From Neisseriaceae bacterium HSC-16F19 (GTDB taxonomy: Bacteria; Pseudomonadota; Gammaproteobacteria; Burkholderiales; Neisseriaceae): a DNA stretch of 43,311 nt. The position numbers and the translations under genes are program-made. Position 1 is the first letter of the stretch. The number at the start of each line of letters is the position of its first letter. The stretch lies in contig NZ_JALJZY010000019.1 in assembly GCF_024171525.1 (NCBI RefSeq), positions 1-43,311 of the forward strand. The letters are read 5' to 3'. Below the pieces are notes generated by a model that made no database searches, had not been told where the DNA came from, and saw only the letters and a program-made list of their open reading frames with translations. Below, in pieces: positions 16,257 through 23,769 of this stretch.

Positions 16257-16332
16257 GCACCCGTAGCTCAGTTGGAAGAGTGTCGGTTTCCGAAGCCGGA
16301 GGTCACAGGTTCGATCCCTGTCGGGTGCGCCA
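16257..16332 (+). tRNA. tRNA-Arg (anticodon CCG)
   Basis: A complete cloverleaf of 76 bases. The acceptor stem GCACCCG/CGGGTGC carries discriminator G and encoded CCA. The anticodon stem-loop has loop TTCCGAA, giving anticodon CCG for Arg CGG codons. The T-arm is CAGG-TTCGATC-CCTG. It stands alone between the cytochrome and rhodanese genes, both on the other strand. Confidence 0.97.
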
Positions 16333-16341
16333 GTATACACA

Positions 16342-16370
16342 ACAGCCAAGCCTTTATGGGGCTTGGCTGT
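16342..16370. terminator. Palindrome between tRNA-Arg and the rhodanese gene
   Basis: ACAGCCAAGCC and its exact complement GGCTTGGCTGT, with a 7-base loop. It has no long T-run, but its position 10 bases after the tRNA suggests a terminator or processing end. Confidence 0.5.
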
Positions 16371-16422
16371 TGGCTTATGGCAGACTGTTTGATTTATCGC
16401 AAACCAACGGGCAGCTATTGGC

Positions 16423-16746
16423 TCAATAACGCGGCACCGCCGCATCAATTTGCAACGACCAGGCATCAATACCGCCAGCCAGGTTGTACACCTCTTCAAA
16501 ACCCGCCTGTTTTAAAAAAGCAGCTACCTGAAAACTGCGCACACCGTGATGGCAATACACCACCAGCGGCACGTCATCGGGCAATTCGTTGTGGCGCAGG
16601 GGCACCATGTGCATGGGAATATGTGTGTGTCCGTCCAGTGCGGCAAAAGCGACTTCATCGGCTTCGCGCACGTCCAACAAGACAAAATCGCGGCCTTGCT
16701 GCTGCCAGGAGGCCACTTCGGCGGGACTGAGTTGGGGGATGCTCAT
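16423..16746 (-). CDS. Single-domain rhodanese (sulfurtransferase)
   Basis: This 107-residue single rhodanese domain has the CxxxxR active-site loop YCHHGVRS, whose Cys would carry a persulfide, and the conserved LLDVREADE entry motif. It is cytoplasmic, with no signal peptide. The size fits GlpE/PspE-type thiosulfate sulfurtransferases, though the physiological partner cannot be inferred. It is monocistronic; the DUS pair upstream at 16774 ends the pcm-like gene. Confidence 0.9.
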   Translation of the reverse strand: MSIPQLSPAEVASWQQQGRDFVLLDVREADEVAFAALDGHTHIPMHMVPLRHNELPDDVPLVVYCHHGVRSFQVAAFLKQAGFEEVYNLAGGIDAWSLQIDAAVPRY

Positions 16747-16773
16747 GCGTGTGTTTCTCTTATATTGAATATA

Positions 16774-16803
16774 TTTCAGGCAGCCCTAAAGGCTGCCTGA
16801 AAA
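16774..16803 (-). terminator. Uptake-sequence inverted pair after the pcm-like gene
   Basis: TTTCAGGCAGCC-CTAAA-GGCTGCCTGAAA forms a 12-bp stem, 21 bases beyond the stop codon of the methyltransferase gene. Confidence 0.65.
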
Positions 16804-16824
16804 ACATAGCGCTGTCTCTTCAAC

Positions 16825-17481
16825 TTAAAATGAGAATGCCGAAGGTGTGGCCACAGCCGGGCTGGTCAAAGCCGGTGCCGAGGTTTCAAACAGCACGGTT
16901 TCGCTGTATTCGCTGCCGCGGCGCACCACCAAAGTAGCCTGCATCAAATGACCCTGGCCGACAATCACCACCAAGCGGCCGCCGTCGGCGAGCATGTCTT
17001 TAAGGGTATGCGGCAGCACCGGCACGGAGCCGCCGACATAAATGGCATTGAACTGAGTCGTGCCTTTAAGCTGGCCGCTCAAACCGTCGGCCACCTGGAA
17101 TTCGATGTTGTCCACGAGGCCGGATACCGCTTGCTGTGCAAATGCCGACTGTTGCGCGTCCACATCCACGCTCACCACTTTACCGGCCAGTTTGGCCATG
17201 ACCGCGGCGGCATAGCCGGAACCGGTGCCGATTTCCAAAACCGTGTCCTCTTGCGTCAGCGACAAAGCCTGAATCAGACGTGCCACCAAGCGCGGCTCCA
17301 GCATGCTGCCGCCGTTGGCCAGTTTCAGCACCTCATCGGTATAGGCCACACCCTGTTGCGCGGGCAGCACAAAACGCTCGCGCGGCACTTCGCCCAAGGC
17401 GTCCAGCAGGTCGAAATCCAAAACATCCCACGGGCGGATTTGCTGTTCCACCATATTGAAACGGGCTTGCGTGAAGTCCAT
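16825..17481 (-). CDS. Protein-L-isoaspartate O-methyltransferase family protein
   Basis: This 218-residue SAM-dependent methyltransferase of the Pcm family repairs isoaspartyl residues in its best-known members. The start MDFTQARFNMVEQQIRPWDV at 17481 sits behind a GGAG site. MVEQQIRPWDV and the SAM motif VLEIGTGSGYAAAV (about 75-90) are typical of the bacterial branch often annotated Pcm-like. The post-I acidic residue is in VVSVDVD. Neisseriaceae versions may not be true isoaspartyl enzymes, so the activity is less sure than the fold. A DUS-pair terminator follows. Confidence 0.85.
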   Translation of the reverse strand: MDFTQARFNMVEQQIRPWDVLDFDLLDALGEVPRERFVLPAQQGVAYTDEVLKLANGGSMLEPRLVARLIQALSLTQEDTVLEIGTGSGYAAAVMAKLAGKVVSVDVDAQQSAFAQQAVSGLVDNIEFQVADGLSGQLKGTTQFNAIYVGGSVPVLPHTLKDMLADGGRLVVIVGQGHLMQATLVVRRGSEYSETVLFETSAPALTSPAVATPSAFSF

Positions 17482-17553
17482 ATTGAGGCTCCGGTTTAGG
17501 CGTACATTTAAAACCGCCATTATAAATGCTTTCCGCGTTCAAACAAACGGGCA

Positions 17554-18354
17554 TCAGCTGTTGTAATCAGTGCTGTGCCAAAACGGCTGCCCCACCGTCG
17601 GCGTGCTCGCCTGCGCCTGCTGCCGCGGCACCATAGGCTGGGCCAAATAAGCCTGGCGCCCGGCCGCCACCGCTTGGGCAAAGGCGGTGGCCATGCGCAC
17701 CGGGTCGCCGCTGCGGGAAACCGCGGTATTGAGCAAGACCGCATCAAAACCCCATTCCAACACCTGCGCCGCCTGCGAGGGCAGGCCCAGTCCGGCATCG
17801 ACAATCAGCGGCGTGTGCGGCAGGCGTTCGCGTAACACGCGCAAGGCATATTCGTGAACGACGCCCAAGCCGGTGCCTATGGGCGCCGCCCACGGCATCA
17901 ACGCCTCACAACCCGCATCCAGCAGACGGCGGCAGGCCACCAAATCTTCGGTGCAATAAGGCAGCACTTTAAAACCGTCGTCTATCAACAGTCGCGCCGC
18001 TTCCACGGTGGCGAACACATCCGGCTGCAAGGTATCGTCATCGCCAATCACTTCCAGCTTAATCCACTCCGTACCCAGTAATTCGCGCGCCATCTGCGCG
18101 GTGGTCACCGCTTCCTGCACACTCAGGCAACCGGCGGTATTGGGCAATAAGGGAATGCCGCACGCCTGCAGGCTGTCCCACCAGTCCTGCCCCGCATCCG
18201 CGGCACTGCCGACGCGGCGCAGGCCCACGGTCATCATGGCCGGTTGCGCCGCCGCCAAGGCTGCCTGAAGGCAGTCCAAACCGGGATAGGCGGCCGTGCC
18301 CAATAATAAGCGGCTGTTAAAACGGCTGCCGTAGAGAGTGAGCGCGTCGTCCAT
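17554..18354 (-). CDS. thiG: Thiazole synthase
   Basis: ThiG condenses deoxyxylulose-5-phosphate, dehydroglycine and the sulfur carried by ThiS to the thiamine thiazole phosphate. It has 266 residues, TIM-barrel. The Schiff-base Lys99 is in EWIKLEVIGDD, and the phosphate loops GLGVVHEYALRVL and IVDAGLGLPSQAAQVLE are present. The start MDDALTLYG at 18354 leaves a single base after the thiS stop, so the two genes are tightly coupled. The iminoacetate source here is ThiO (glycine oxidase), encoded upstream on the same strand beyond a repeat. Confidence 0.96.
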   Translation of the reverse strand: MDDALTLYGSRFNSRLLLGTAAYPGLDCLQAALAAAQPAMMTVGLRRVGSAADAGQDWWDSLQACGIPLLPNTAGCLSVQEAVTTAQMARELLGTEWIKLEVIGDDDTLQPDVFATVEAARLLIDDGFKVLPYCTEDLVACRRLLDAGCEALMPWAAPIGTGLGVVHEYALRVLRERLPHTPLIVDAGLGLPSQAAQVLEWGFDAVLLNTAVSRSGDPVRMATAFAQAVAAGRQAYLAQPMVPRQQAQASTPTVGQPFWHSTDYNS

Positions 18355-18355
18355 C

Positions 18356-18550
18356 TCAGCCTCCCGCCACCGGCCGCACAATGTCCACCGCATCGTCCTC
18401 GGAGAGTACATGGCCGTGATAATTTTGGCGCGGCACAAACACCGTATTCACCGCCACCGCAAACGGTGTCGGCGGCTGCACCGCGGCCAGCATATCGGCC
18501 ACGGTGGTGCCTGCAAACTGTGTGCGTTCGCCATTGAGCAGAATGTTCAT
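18356..18550 (-). CDS. thiS: Sulfur carrier protein ThiS
   Basis: This 64-residue ubiquitin-fold sulfur carrier starts MNILLNGERTQF at 18550 and ends in the required Gly-Gly (VRPVAGG), which is adenylated and converted to a thiocarboxylate. It donates sulfur to ThiG, whose gene follows after one base. A longer upstream reading frame exists but adds non-homologous residues. An uptake word lies in the leader near 18573. Confidence 0.93.
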   Translation of the reverse strand: MNILLNGERTQFAGTTVADMLAAVQPPTPFAVAVNTVFVPRQNYHGHVLSEDDAVDIVRPVAGG

Positions 18551-18630
18551 TGTGTATTCCTTATATATTGTTGCAGGCTGCCTGAAAACGCGCGTTTGTA
18601 TCACGATATTCCTCATGTTACCCAACGTTC

Positions 18631-18880
18631 AACTTTGCGCTTCATGGCCGTCCCACAGGGATTCCCTACGGTCACGCGGATGTATGCTTTGCGCCGCCAA
18701 AGAAAAGAAGGCAAAAGAAAGGCGGCCGCGGTTGCAGGTTTGCTGCGCAAACTTCCCTCACTGCACACGGTTTTTCGGGCGGGCAAAAAACTCGCAGCTT
18801 CGCTGCTCAAACAGCTTTGCCCTTTCTCCCCGAAAAACCGCGCTCCGTTCGGCTGCGCCAGCGGATAGGGCTGTAGCCGT
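18631..18880. repeat. Long intergenic repeat, copy 1
   Basis: About 250 bases are shared with 21138-21367 in the same orientation, and 18687-18823 appears identical to 21174-21310. One frame across it reads an Arg/Lys/Ala-rich string, but the other frames are equally open and there is no ribosome site, so I do not call a gene. In copy 1 the left arm of a 13-bp hairpin that is perfect in copy 2 has been replaced. This copy lies in the roughly 430-base gap between thiO and thiS. Confidence 0.85.
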
Positions 18881-18980
18881 AAGCGGACTTGAATTTAAAT
18901 ATTCATTAACTTACACCGAATACAATCTCAAATTTTTCAGGTAGCCTGACATTGCCGCACACAACTATGAAATAGCCGCT

Positions 18981-20075
18981 CTACCCTGCACCCAACCCGC
19001 ACACCGCAATCCCGCTCTCCGTATCCGTCTCCGGCAGCGCGCCGGTTTCCGCCTGTGCCGTGACCCGCAATACCGCTTCCACCACCGCCGGGGCAATCAT
19101 AAAGCCGTGGCGGAACAAGCCGTTCACCGCCAACAGCCGCCGCTTGGGGCAACAGCGGATTTCCGGATTGTCGTGATTGAGCGTGGGGCGCACACCGGCG
19201 GCGCTCTCCAGCAGCCGCGCCTCGCCAAAAGCCGGATGCACCGCATACAGTGCCGACAGCAATTCCAGGCTGCCGCGTACCGACACCGCATCGTCGGCCT
19301 CGCTTTCCAACTGCGTGGCGCCGACCACAAACTGTTGCTGCGGCTTGGGCACGACGTAGAGCGGATAACGCGGGTGCAGCAGGCGCACCGGCCGCTGCAA
19401 ACGCACTTCCGGCGCATGCACCCGCAACACTTCGCCGCGCACCCCGCGCAAACGGCTGCCTGAAGCCCGATTCCAATCGGCCTTCGCGCCCATGCCGCGG
19501 CAATCGGCCACCCAGTCAAACTGTCCGGCCAGCGCCGCCACCCCGGCAGGCTGCTGCCAATGGCATTGCACCCCGCCCGCTTCCAAGGCATCCGCCAGCG
19601 CGTTTAACAAGGCACGGCCGTCGATTTGGCCTTCATCGGGCAGATACAGCGCCCGCGCAAAACGCCCCGCCAATTGCGGCTCGGCAACGGCCAGCGCGGC
19701 GGCATCCCACTCCTGCCACGCACCGGCTCCGGCACGGTGCAGATGCTGCACAAACTGTTGCGCCAGCGCCCGGTCCTGGCCGTGCCACACCACCAGCGTG
19801 CCCTGCTGCTGCCACCAGACCGGCGGCGACAATTGCACCAGCCATTCTGCCCACAGCGGCAGGCTGGCATAACCCAGACGCACCGCCAGCGGGGTGGCGT
19901 CCACGGCTTCGGCTTGCGGTGCCAGCATGGCGGCGGCGATATGGGCGGCACTGCCGTGTCCGGCACGGTCGGAAGCGGCATACAGCACCACTTCATGGCC
20001 CTGCCGCATCCAGCGCCAGGCCAGCAAACGGCCCAACAGCCCGCCGCCGACCACCGCCCTGCGTTGTGTGTTCAT
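18981..20075 (-). CDS. thiO: Glycine oxidase
   Basis: This FAD enzyme oxidises glycine to iminoacetate for thiazole synthesis. It has 364 residues. The N-terminal Rossmann motif VVGGGLLGRLLAWRW binds FAD, and the C-terminal HGFMIAPAVVEAVL segment is the second FAD contact of the DAO family. The central GVRPTLNHDNPEIRCCPKRRLLAVNGLFRHG matches ThiO. It lies upstream of thiS-thiG on the same strand but separated by the long repeat, so an ancestral thiO-thiS-thiG operon may have been split. There is no TPP riboswitch before it. Confidence 0.93.
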   Translation of the reverse strand: MNTQRRAVVGGGLLGRLLAWRWMRQGHEVVLYAASDRAGHGSAAHIAAAMLAPQAEAVDATPLAVRLGYASLPLWAEWLVQLSPPVWWQQQGTLVVWHGQDRALAQQFVQHLHRAGAGAWQEWDAAALAVAEPQLAGRFARALYLPDEGQIDGRALLNALADALEAGGVQCHWQQPAGVAALAGQFDWVADCRGMGAKADWNRASGSRLRGVRGEVLRVHAPEVRLQRPVRLLHPRYPLYVVPKPQQQFVVGATQLESEADDAVSVRGSLELLSALYAVHPAFGEARLLESAAGVRPTLNHDNPEIRCCPKRRLLAVNGLFRHGFMIAPAVVEAVLRVTAQAETGALPETDTESGIAVCGLGAG

Positions 20076-20146
20076 GGTTTGGATTGACCTTGTTTGAAAC
20101 TTTGCAAAATGCTTTCAGGCAGCCTGATAAAGCTGATACGCAATAC

Positions 20147-20179
20147 CTTAGGGTGAACGAATAGTCAGTTCGCCCTAAG
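20147..20179. repeat. Solo end of the TAGGGC-type MITE
   Basis: CTTAGGGTGAAC faces GTTCGCCCTAAG across 9 bases. It is a minimal relative of the elements at 23351-23516 and 30979-31049, keeping only the terminal arms. Confidence 0.5.
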
Positions 20180-20193
20180 CTACCTGAAAGACC

Positions 20194-20254
20194 GTAGGTC
20201 GGCTCTCCGAGCCGACACATTTAAATCCAAAGTCGGCTCGGAGAGCCGACCTAC
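20194..20254. repeat. REP pair (TCGGCTC arms)
   Basis: GTAGGTCGGCTC-loop-GAGCCGAC at 20194-20217 faces its inverse at 20232-20254, which ends CTAC. Both members carry the GTAG head at their outer edge. They lie in the gap between thiO and the LysE-type exporter gene. Confidence 0.75.
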
Positions 20255-20300
20255 TCATGCTATTCCAAATCTGGCAACGGTCTTAATAAGGATTGCAAGC

Positions 20301-20324
20301 GGTGGGCATAAATGCCCACCCTAC
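20301..20324 (-). repeat. REP palindrome overlapping the lysE-type stop codon
   Basis: Read on the minus strand this is GTAGGGTGGGCAT-loop-ATGCCCACC. Its GTAG head supplies the TAG stop codon of the exporter gene. Confidence 0.7.
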
Positions 20325-20941
20325 CGTCCCAAAGCCACTTTCACCCCCAGACCCACCAGCAGGCCGCCGCAAACACGGTTCAGCCACACCGCGGCCTGCG
20401 GTTTGCGTGCCAGCAGGCGGCGGATGCCGTCCGCACCCCACACAATCAGCAGGCACCACAGCGTGCCGGTGAGCACGAATGTGCCGCCCAAAAGCAGATA
20501 GGGCAGCATCTGCGTGGCCGCTTCCGGGCGCACAAACTGTGGCAGCAGGGCGAGGAAAAACAGCGCGATTTTGGGATTGAGCAGATTGGTCACCACCCCT
20601 TGGCGGAATACCTTGCCCCACGGCGCCGGCGGCGGGGCCGCGCCGTCGGTACCCAGCCCGCCGCTGCGCCACATCTGGATGCCCAGCCACAGCAAATAGG
20701 CCGCACCGGCGTATTGCAATACCGCAAACAACAACGGCGAGCGCGCCACCAGCTGTGCCAGACCCAGCGCCACCAGCACAATATGCAGCACAATGCCGCC
20801 GGAAATGCCCATCACCGACGCCACCCCCGCCGCACGCCCCTGATGCAGGCTGCGGCTGAGGATGTACACCGTATCCGCGCCCGGAGTGAGGTTGAGCAGC
20901 ACGGCGGCGAGGACAAAGCCCCAATAATTTTCGATACCCAT
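20321..20941 (-). CDS. LysE/RhtB-family amino acid exporter
   Basis: This 206-residue inner-membrane protein with six hydrophobic segments starts MGIENYWGFVLAAVLLNLTPGADTVYILSRSL at 20941. LTPGADT is the typical first-helix signature of the LysE/RhtB family, and GVVTNLLNPKIALFFLALLPQF is the other hallmark. It should export an amino acid or derivative by proton exchange; which one is unknown. The upstream open frame covers a REP and is not family-like. The stop codon is provided by the REP at 20301-20324. It sits between thiO and thiC, perhaps by chance. Confidence 0.9.
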   Translation of the reverse strand: MGIENYWGFVLAAVLLNLTPGADTVYILSRSLHQGRAAGVASVMGISGGIVLHIVLVALGLAQLVARSPLLFAVLQYAGAAYLLWLGIQMWRSGGLGTDGAAPPPAPWGKVFRQGVVTNLLNPKIALFFLALLPQFVRPEAATQMLPYLLLGGTFVLTGTLWCLLIVWGADGIRRLLARKPQAAVWLNRVCGGLLVGLGVKVALGR

Positions 20942-20994
20942 GATGTTTTTCCGTGAACGAGCCAAAGGCAGGCAGTATAGCGGATTGAGGAAAG

Positions 20995-21018
20995 GTAGGT
21001 TGGGTCGCCAGACCCAAC
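20995..21018 (+). repeat. REP palindrome (TTGGGTC arm)
   Basis: GTAGGTTGGGTC-loop-GACCCAAC, single, in the leader of the exporter gene. Confidence 0.65.
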
Positions 21019-21137
21019 ACCATACAAACCATCCCCACATGATGTTGTGTTTGCAACCATAGGTATCTACACAAACATTAAGGCTGCCTGAAAACACAAG
21101 GTGGTATCACCTTGTATTTCAAGTTACACAAAATTTA

Positions 21138-21367
21138 ACTTTGCGCTTCGTGGCCGCGCGGCCACCTTCTTTTCTTTGCGCCGCCAAAGAAAAGAAGGCA
21201 AAAGAAAGGCGGCCGCGGTTGCAGGTTTGCTGCGCAAACTTCCCTCACTGCACACGGTTTTTCGGGCGGGCAAAAAACTCGCAGCTTCGCTGCTCAAACA
21301 GCTTTGCCCTTGTCCCCCGAAAAACCGCGCTCCGTTCGGCTGCGCCAGCGGATAGGGCTGTAGCCGT
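21138..21367. repeat. Long intergenic repeat, copy 2
   Basis: Same orientation and sequence as 18631-18880. Here CCTTCTTTTCTTT (21165-21177) and AAAGAAAAGAAGG (21186-21198) form a perfect 13-bp hairpin near the left end; copy 1 lacks the first arm. The repeat fills most of the roughly 480-base gap between thiC and the exporter gene. No gene is supported within it. Confidence 0.85.
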
Positions 21368-21425
21368 GAACGTGCTTGGATTAAATTTTCGACACTGGAA
21401 CGTATACAAATATTTCAGGCAGCCC

Positions 21426-23300
21426 TCAGCTATAAATCGCCGCCCCTTTCTGCACAAATTCCACCGCTTTCTCCTGCATGCCCTGTTGCGCGGCGGCGTA
21501 GTCGCGCACTTCCTGGGTGATTTTCATCGAACAGAATTTGGGACCGCACATGGAGCAGAAATGGGCGATTTTGGCGCCTTCCGCCGGCAGGGTGGCGTCG
21601 TGGTAGCTTTCGGCGCGTTCGGGGTCGAGGCCGAGGCGGAATTGGTCGCGCCAGCGGAATTCGAAGCGGGCTTTACTCAAGGCATTGTCGCGCAATTGTG
21701 CGCCCGGCCAGCCTTTGGCCAAGTCGGCGGCGTGGGCGGCGAGTTTGTAGGTGATGATGCCGGTGCGCACGTCTTCTTTGTCGGGCAGGCCGAGGTGCTC
21801 TTTGGGGGTGACGTAGCAGAGCATGGCGGTGCCGTACCAGCCGATATTGGCGGCGCCGATGCCGGAGGTGATGTGGTCGTAGCCGGGGGCGATGTCGGTG
21901 ACCAGCGGGCCTAAGGTGTAAAACGGCGCTTCGAAGCAATGCTTCAATTCTTCGTCCATATTGGCGCGCACGCGTTGCAGCGGCACATGACCGGGGCCTT
22001 CGATCATCACCTGCACATCATGCTGCCAGGCTTTGGCGGTCAGCTCGCCCAGAGTGTGCAATTCGCCGAATTGGGCTTCATCGTTGGCGTCGGCAATGCA
22101 GCCGGGGCGCAGGCCGTCGCCGAGGCTGAACGACACATCGTAAGCCTTCATGATTTCGCAGATTTCGTCGAAATGGGTGTAGAGAAAATTTTCCTGATGA
22201 TGCGCCAAACACCATTTGGCCATAATCGAGCCGCCGCGCGAGACGATGCCGGTAAGGCGCCCGGCGGTCAGCGGCACATAACGCAGCAGCACGCCGGCAT
22301 GGATGGTGAAATAGTCCACGCCCTGCTCGGCCTGCTCGATTAAGGTGTCGCGAAACAGCGCCCAGCTCAGGTCTTCGGCAATGCCGCCGGTTTTTTCCAG
22401 CGCCTGATAAATCGGCACGGTGCCGATGGGCACGGGCGCGTTGCGGATAATCCATTCGCGCGTTTCGTGGATGTGCGCGCCGGTGGACAAATCCATAATC
22501 GTGTCCGCCCCCCAGCGCAGCGACCACACCATTTTTTCCACTTCTTCGGTGAGGCTGGACGTAACCGCGGAATTGCCGAGATTGCCGTTGATTTTGACGC
22601 GGAAATTGCGGCCGATAATCATCGGCTCCAGCTCCGGGTGGTTGATATTGGCGGGGATAATCGCCCGCCCGGCGGCCACTTCGGCGCGCACGAATTCGGG
22701 GGTAATCTGGTCGGGATGGGTGGGGATGTTGGCGCCGAAGGCTTCACCTGCGTGCTGTTTCAAGAGCTTTTCATAACGCGCATCGCGGCACAGTTCGTCC
22801 AGCTTCATGCGTTCGCGCAGCGCGACAAACTCCATTTCGGGGGTGATGATGCCGCGGCGGGCGTAGTGCATCTGCGTGACGTTTTTGCCTGCTTTGGCAC
22901 GGCGCGGCTGCGTGATTTGATTGAAACGCAGGTGCGCGGTTTTGGGGTCGTGCGCGCGCTCAAGGCCGTATTCGCTCGACAAACCGGGCAGGATTTCCGT
23001 GTCGCCGCGCTCGTCCAGCCACGCCGTGCGCACATGCGGCAGACCCTGCTGCAAATCGATGTGCGCCGCCGGATCGCCATAGGCCCCGCTGGTGTCATAT
23101 ACCGGAATCGGCGGATTGGCTTCGCGGCCCTGGGCGGTAACGGTATCGTCTTGGGCAATCTCCCGCAAAGGCACGCGCACATCGGCGCGGCTGCCTTGGA
23201 CATAGATTTTGGTGGAATTCGGATAGGCAAACTGAAGGCTCAAATCCTGCGACAACTGCTGCAATTGCGCCGCTTCGCGGCCGGTGGTGTGCTGTGCCAT
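21426..23300 (-). CDS. thiC: Phosphomethylpyrimidine synthase
   Basis: This radical-SAM enzyme rearranges aminoimidazole ribotide to HMP-phosphate, the pyrimidine half of thiamine. It has 624 residues. The C-terminal cluster motif CSMCGPKFC binds 4Fe-4S. ANINHPELEPMIIGRNF and the GAANIGWYGTAMLCYVTPKEHLGLP block are highly typical. It is controlled by a TPP riboswitch (23556-23634) and a hairpin abutting the start codon (23308-23342) that holds the Shine-Dalgarno AGGAG in its 3' arm. The start ATG 23300 lies 8 bases from that site. A 166-bp MITE lies between aptamer and hairpin. Confidence 0.97.
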   Translation of the reverse strand: MAQHTTGREAAQLQQLSQDLSLQFAYPNSTKIYVQGSRADVRVPLREIAQDDTVTAQGREANPPIPVYDTSGAYGDPAAHIDLQQGLPHVRTAWLDERGDTEILPGLSSEYGLERAHDPKTAHLRFNQITQPRRAKAGKNVTQMHYARRGIITPEMEFVALRERMKLDELCRDARYEKLLKQHAGEAFGANIPTHPDQITPEFVRAEVAAGRAIIPANINHPELEPMIIGRNFRVKINGNLGNSAVTSSLTEEVEKMVWSLRWGADTIMDLSTGAHIHETREWIIRNAPVPIGTVPIYQALEKTGGIAEDLSWALFRDTLIEQAEQGVDYFTIHAGVLLRYVPLTAGRLTGIVSRGGSIMAKWCLAHHQENFLYTHFDEICEIMKAYDVSFSLGDGLRPGCIADANDEAQFGELHTLGELTAKAWQHDVQVMIEGPGHVPLQRVRANMDEELKHCFEAPFYTLGPLVTDIAPGYDHITSGIGAANIGWYGTAMLCYVTPKEHLGLPDKEDVRTGIITYKLAAHAADLAKGWPGAQLRDNALSKARFEFRWRDQFRLGLDPERAESYHDATLPAEGAKIAHFCSMCGPKFCSMKITQEVRDYAAAQQGMQEKAVEFVQKGAAIYS

Positions 23301-23342
23301 AAAAAATGCTCCTGTTTCGCGTATGCAGACGGAAACAGGAGC
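23301..23342 (-). promoter_or_regulatory. Terminator and SD-sequestering hairpin of the thiC riboswitch
   Basis: An 11-bp perfect stem (GCTCCTGTTTC / GAAACAGGAGC, 23308-23342) with a 13-base loop is followed on the minus strand by A and six T, then the thiC ATG. The 3' arm contains the AGGAG ribosome site. The 5' arm can alternatively pair with GAAACAGGGG at the 5' edge of the aptamer (23626-23635), giving a simple on/off switch. Confidence 0.75.
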
Positions 23343-23350
23343 GGTGTTTG

Positions 23351-23516
23351 TTAGGGCAAACTGACAATTCGTTCACGACTACTTTTTTGTCAAAAATCGC
23401 CCGCTTCTTCGTTGGAAATGCTCGCAAGGTGTCCAACCTTGCTGCGCTTTCCGCCTTGAATCGGACGTTTTTGCCTAAAAAATAAGCTACGTGCCCAAAT
23501 TGCCAGTTCGCCCTAG
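23351..23516. repeat. TAGGGC-type MITE, long form, inserted in the thiC leader
   Basis: Inverted ends TTAGGGCAAACTGACAATT (left) and the complement of CAAATTGCCAGTTCGCCCTAG (right) differ at only a few positions. A 71-bp version of the same element at 30979-31049 shares the ends and the first internal bases. It lies between the aptamer and the expression platform of the thiC riboswitch. Confidence 0.7.
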
Positions 23517-23555
23517 GGCACGCGCAACCGCAAAACGGCCGCCAGCCCAACCGGA

Positions 23556-23634
23556 AAACTCCCCACGCAAGTATTATCTTGATCGGGTATTAGGGTCATT
23601 CTCAGCCGCCGCAAACGCAGCAGCACCCCTGTTT
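23556..23634 (-). promoter_or_regulatory. TPP riboswitch aptamer (THI element)
   Basis: On the minus strand the THI-box landmarks occur in order: ACAGGGGTGC, GGCTGAGAATGACCC, ACCCGATCAAGATAAT and CTTGCGTGGGGA. The pyrimidine-binding CTGAGA and the pyrophosphate-side GATCAAGATAAT are intact. Thiamine pyrophosphate binding should repress thiC. Confidence 0.93.
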
Positions 23635-23643
23635 CGTGCGGCG

Positions 23644-23672
23644 ATTAAAACATGCTTCAGGCAGGCTGTAAA
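23644..23672 (-). promoter_or_regulatory. thiC promoter with an uptake-like word in its spacer
   Basis: On the minus strand TTTACA (23672-23667), 17 bases, then TTTAAT (23649-23644) predict a start near 23637, immediately before the aptamer. The spacer contains the variant word AGCCTGCCTGAA (23656-23667). A canonical AGGCTGCCTGAA copy at 23672-23683 on the plus strand forms a mixed inverted pair with it. Confidence 0.65.
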
Positions 23673-23769
23673 GGCTGCCTGAAAACGGAAGCAGTCGTCA
23701 GCAAGTCCCGCGTAGGCACAACACCGTATTGCGTTATGTTACATGACTGTATATTGGGGGCAGCAGATA

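Noticed and set aside
16221..16499. Minus-strand reading frame across tRNA-Arg
   Set aside because: Its DRTCDLRLRKPTLFQLSYG string is the antisense of a tRNA, a common false gene call; no ribosome site.
18551..18640. TPP riboswitch before thiS-thiG
   Set aside because: None of the THI-box landmarks is present; only thiC has one.
21101..21355. Arg/Lys/Ala-rich reading frames in both copies of the long repeat
   Set aside because: Open in several frames, no ribosome site, and the sequence is an intergenic repeat; kept as a repeat only.
23491..23682. Small plus-strand gene opposite the TPP aptamer
   Set aside because: The region is accounted for by the riboswitch and promoter of thiC on the other strand.
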